NCBI GenBank assembly: GCA_947500965.1
Contig: CANMWW010000117.1
Span: forward strand, 1 to 6,842
DNA length: 6,842 bases
Direction of reading: 5' to 3'
DNA from: Alphaproteobacteria bacterium
GTDB lineage: Bacteria; Pseudomonadota; Alphaproteobacteria; CACIAM-22H2
Position 1 is the stretch's first letter; each line of letters opens with the position of its first letter. The notes beneath the pieces are model-generated. The model made no database searches, was not told where the DNA came from, and was given only the letters and a program-made list of their open reading frames with translations. This document shows, piece by piece, positions 5,015 to 6,842 of this stretch. The translations under genes were made by a program, and so were the position numbers.

Positions 5015-5977
5015 TCACCCGTGGAGGAACCGCGCGAACCATGCGTAGAGCGGCAGGCCGGCGACGAGGTTGAACGGGAAGGTGAGCGCGAGCGAAGCGG
5101 TCAGATAATAGCCCGGATTCGCGGAGGGCAGGGCGAGCCGCACGGCCGCCGGCGCGGCGATGTAGGAGGCGCTCGCCGCCAGCGTCCCGAGCACCGCCGA
5201 GCCGCCAGGGGAGAGCCCGATGGCCCAGCCGGCCGCGACGCCCGCCGCGCCGTTGACCAGCGGGGCGACGATGGCGAAGGCGACGAGGAAGCGCCCCACC
5301 GCGCGCACGTCCTTGAAGCGCAGCGCCGCGACCATCCCGAGGTCGAGCAGGAACAGGCAGAGCGCCCCCTGGAAGGGGTCGGAGAAGAAGGGGCGCACGG
5401 CCTCGTAGCCGCGCGGGCCCGCCGCGAAGCCGATCGCGAGGCCGCCTGCCAGCAGCAGGATCGAGCGGCCGGCGAGGACCTCGTGAAGCGCCGTGCCGAG
5501 GCCGTCGGCGGAGCGTCCCTCCCGCGCCAGCAGCAGGGCGATGACGATCGCCGGGACCTCCATCAGCGCGAGCACCGCGGGCATGAAGCCCTCTGCCGGC
5601 ATGCCGAGGCTCTGCACGTAGGAAAGCGCGGCGATGAAGGTGACGGCGGAGACGGAGCCGTAATGCGCGGCGAGCGCCGCGGCATCGACGGCGCCGAAGC
5701 CGCCCAGCCTGCGCAGCGCCGCGTAGACCCAGAAGGGGATCGCCGCGCCCAGCGCGATGCCGGCCAGCGCGGGCAGCGCGATCTCCCCCGCGCTCGTCGT
5801 CGCGAGCGCCGCGCCGCCCTTCAGCCCGATGGCGAGCAGGAGGTAGATCGAGAGCGCCGTGTAGACGGGCTCGGGGAACTTCAGGTCCGAGCGCAGCAGC
5901 GTCGCCAGCACGCCGAGCGCGAAGCACAGCGTCATGGGCGAGAGCACGCCGAGGCGAAGGAGGTCGAGCGGGTCCAT
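5015..5977 (-). CDS. sbtA: Sodium-dependent bicarbonate transporter, SbtA family (DUF897), copy 1
   Basis: This inner-membrane protein of 320 residues is almost entirely hydrophobic with about ten predicted membrane segments. Family landmarks are LKFPEPVYTALSIYLLLAIG (32-51) followed by LKGG, HYGSVSAVTFIAALSY (105-120), FFSDPFQGALCLFLLDLGMV (197-216), and GSAVLGTLAASASYIAAP (259-276). The SVSAVTF and SASYIA segments sit at like positions in the two inverted halves and are the likely ion and bicarbonate site. SbtA imports bicarbonate with sodium; heterotrophs may use it for carboxylation reactions rather than Calvin-cycle carbon concentration. The start at 5977 gives the family N-terminus, although no good ribosome site precedes it. 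It follows a second copy by 68 bp and precedes sbtB by 4 bp. Substrate is inferred from family; bicarbonate has not been shown for most proteobacterial members. Confidence 0.9.
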   Translation of the reverse strand: MDPLDLLRLGVLSPMTLCFALGVLATLLRSDLKFPEPVYTALSIYLLLAIGLKGGAALATTSAGEIALPALAGIALGAAIPFWVYAALRRLGGFGAVDAAALAAHYGSVSAVTFIAALSYVQSLGMPAEGFMPAVLALMEVPAIVIALLLAREGRSADGLGTALHEVLAGRSILLLAGGLAIGFAAGPRGYEAVRPFFSDPFQGALCLFLLDLGMVAALRFKDVRAVGRFLVAFAIVAPLVNGAAGVAAGWAIGLSPGGSAVLGTLAASASYIAAPAAVRLALPSANPGYYLTASLALTFPFNLVAGLPLYAWFARFLHG

Positions 5978-6228
5978 GCGGGCGCCGCGATATAGGGTGG
6001 CCCCGGCCCGCGCGCATCCCCGCGGCCATGCCGTCGGGGACGGGCTCAGCCCTGCAGGACCTTCGCGAGGGCCGCGTAGAGCGGCAGGCCGACCACGAGG
6101 TTGAAGGGGAAGGTGATGCCGAGCGACGCCGTCAGGTAGAAGCCGGGGTTGGCGGCGGGCAGGGCGAGGCGCACCGCCGCCGGGGCGGCGATGTAGGAGG
6201 CGCTCGCCGCCAGCGTCCCGAGCACCGC
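5154..6228. repeat. Tandem sbtA duplication with near-identical DNA blocks
   Basis: The two sbtA genes form a direct repeat with a unit of 1031 bp (stop to stop). The bases at 5154-5197 and 6185-6228 are identical over 44 bp, and other shorter blocks around the LLDLGMV and AGRSILLLAGG codons are also shared. Other regions differ by 25% or more at protein level, so identity is patchy. Confidence 0.8.
6017..6040 (-). other. Intergenic hairpin between the two sbtA copies
   Basis: In the 68-bp gap, TCCCCGCGG (6017-6025) pairs with CCG-T-CGGGGA (6031-6040), nine base pairs with one bulged base and a 5-nt loop. It begins 6 bp after the upstream sbtA stop codon. No T run follows on the minus strand, so it is not a standard intrinsic terminator; it could pause, process or stabilise the mRNA and set different levels for the two copies. 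Confidence 0.45.
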
Positions 6229-6842
6229 GGCGCCCCCCGTGCTCAGCCCGATCGCCGTGCCGAGGAACGTGCCCAGCACGCCGTTGGCGAGCGGCGCGCA
6301 GATGGCGAAGGCGACGAGGAACCTGCCGACCCGGCGCGCGTCCTTGAAGCGCTGCGCCGCGACCATGCCGAGGTCGAGCAGGAACAGGCAGAGCGCTCCC
6401 TGGAACGGGTCCGAGAAGAAGGGCTCGACGGCGCGGTAGCCCTCCGCTCCCGCGAGGAAGCCCATGAGCAGCCCGCCGGCCAGCAGCAGGATCGAGCGGC
6501 CGGCCAGCACCTCGTGCAGCGCCGTGCGCCAGGCACCGCTGGCGCGTCCCTCGCGTGCGAGCAGCAGGCCGGTGACGATCGCCGTGACGTCCATCAGCGG
6601 CAGCGCCAGCGGCATGAAGCCCTCCGCCGGCGTGCCGAGGCGCTGCATGTAGGCGAGGGCGGCGATGAACGTGACGCTCGACACGGCGCCGTAATGCGCG
6701 GCCAGCGCTGCGGCATCGGCGCCGGCGAAGCCGCCGAGGCGCCGGAGCGCGACATAGGTCCAGGCCGGGATCAGGACGCCGAGCGCGACGCTCGTCGCCG
6801 CGGGCATGGCCGCCTGGCCGAGCGGGTAGGTGGCGAGCGCGA
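6046..6842 (-). CDS. Sodium-dependent bicarbonate transporter, SbtA family, copy 2 (N-terminus outside window)
   Basis: The frame stays open to the right edge (ALATYPLGQAA precedes the first in-frame ATG at 6807), so that ATG is internal and the gene continues beyond the window. The visible 264 residues align without gaps to residues 57-320 of the neighbouring copy; I count about 197 identities by hand, near 75%. The conserved HYGAVSSVTFIAALAY, FFSDPFQGALCLFLLDLGMV and GAAVLGTLAASASYIAAP segments are kept, so it should be a working transporter. Differences cluster in the segment at 57-86, in the cytoplasmic-loop-like stretch after LLLAREGR and in the helix before GLS. It is first in the visible cassette, 68 bp ahead of copy 1. 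About 56 N-terminal residues are missing from view. Confidence 0.88.
   Translation of the reverse strand, partial: ALATYPLGQAAMPAATSVALGVLIPAWTYVALRRLGGFAGADAAALAAHYGAVSSVTFIAALAYMQRLGTPAEGFMPLALPLMDVTAIVTGLLLAREGRASGAWRTALHEVLAGRSILLLAGGLLMGFLAGAEGYRAVEPFFSDPFQGALCLFLLDLGMVAAQRFKDARRVGRFLVAFAICAPLANGVLGTFLGTAIGLSTGGAAVLGTLAASASYIAAPAAVRLALPAANPGFYLTASLGITFPFNLVVGLPLYAALAKVLQG

Noticed and set aside
4949..5995. Plus-strand open frame of 348 codons opposite sbtA
   Set aside because: Translation is a charged low-complexity string; the minus strand encodes a clear SbtA membrane protein.

Overview
The window is very GC-rich (my impression is close to 70%). It reads like a chromosomal segment of an alphaproteobacterium, most likely Hyphomicrobiales (Rhizobiales). 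The best clue is a conserved-looking block: an Lrp/AsnC regulator, an ELM1-family protein, thioredoxin reductase and a LysR regulator of the LsrB/VtlR type. No rRNA, tRNA, CRISPR or mobile element is visible, and the species cannot be named from this sequence alone.

Layout from left to right. (1) Positions 1-822, plus strand: the C-terminal part of a secreted RTX calcium-binding protein, cut by the window edge. (2) Positions 823-1053, between the RTX gene and the LysR gene: no protein gene, but a strong signature of a small RNA on the minus strand. A LysR-type inverted repeat (1008-1030) lies about 64 bp ahead of a predicted start near 955. It is followed by a roughly 110-nt transcript with stacked hairpins, two CUCCC anti-Shine-Dalgarno motifs and a perfect GC hairpin followed by seven U. 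Shape, size and position next to an LsrB-like gene point to an AbcR (alpha-r15) type riboregulator. (3) Positions 1054-2959, minus strand: trxB followed 25 bp later by the LysR gene, probably one operon; the short gap holds a run of ten G on the coding strand. (4) Positions 3108-4076, minus strand: an ELM1-family GT-B-like protein. It is divergent from an Lrp/AsnC regulator (4205-4681, plus strand) across a 128-bp region that carries a perfect 16-bp palindrome and a second inverted repeat, likely the Lrp operator. (5) Positions 4690-6842, minus strand: an inorganic-carbon cassette of two tandem sbtA-type bicarbonate transporter genes (the first-transcribed one cut by the window edge) followed by one sbtB-type PII-like regulator gene.

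How the parts may work together. The trxB-lysR pair with the sRNA looks like a redox and nutrient-uptake control unit: the LysR protein would activate the sRNA encoded just downstream of its own gene, and the sRNA would silence mRNAs, typically for ABC-transporter binding proteins, by pairing with their ribosome binding sites. The sbtA-sbtA-sbtB cassette looks like sodium-dependent bicarbonate uptake held in check by a nucleotide-sensing trimeric PII-like protein. The sRNA, operator and promoter calls are read from pattern alone and have not been tested.
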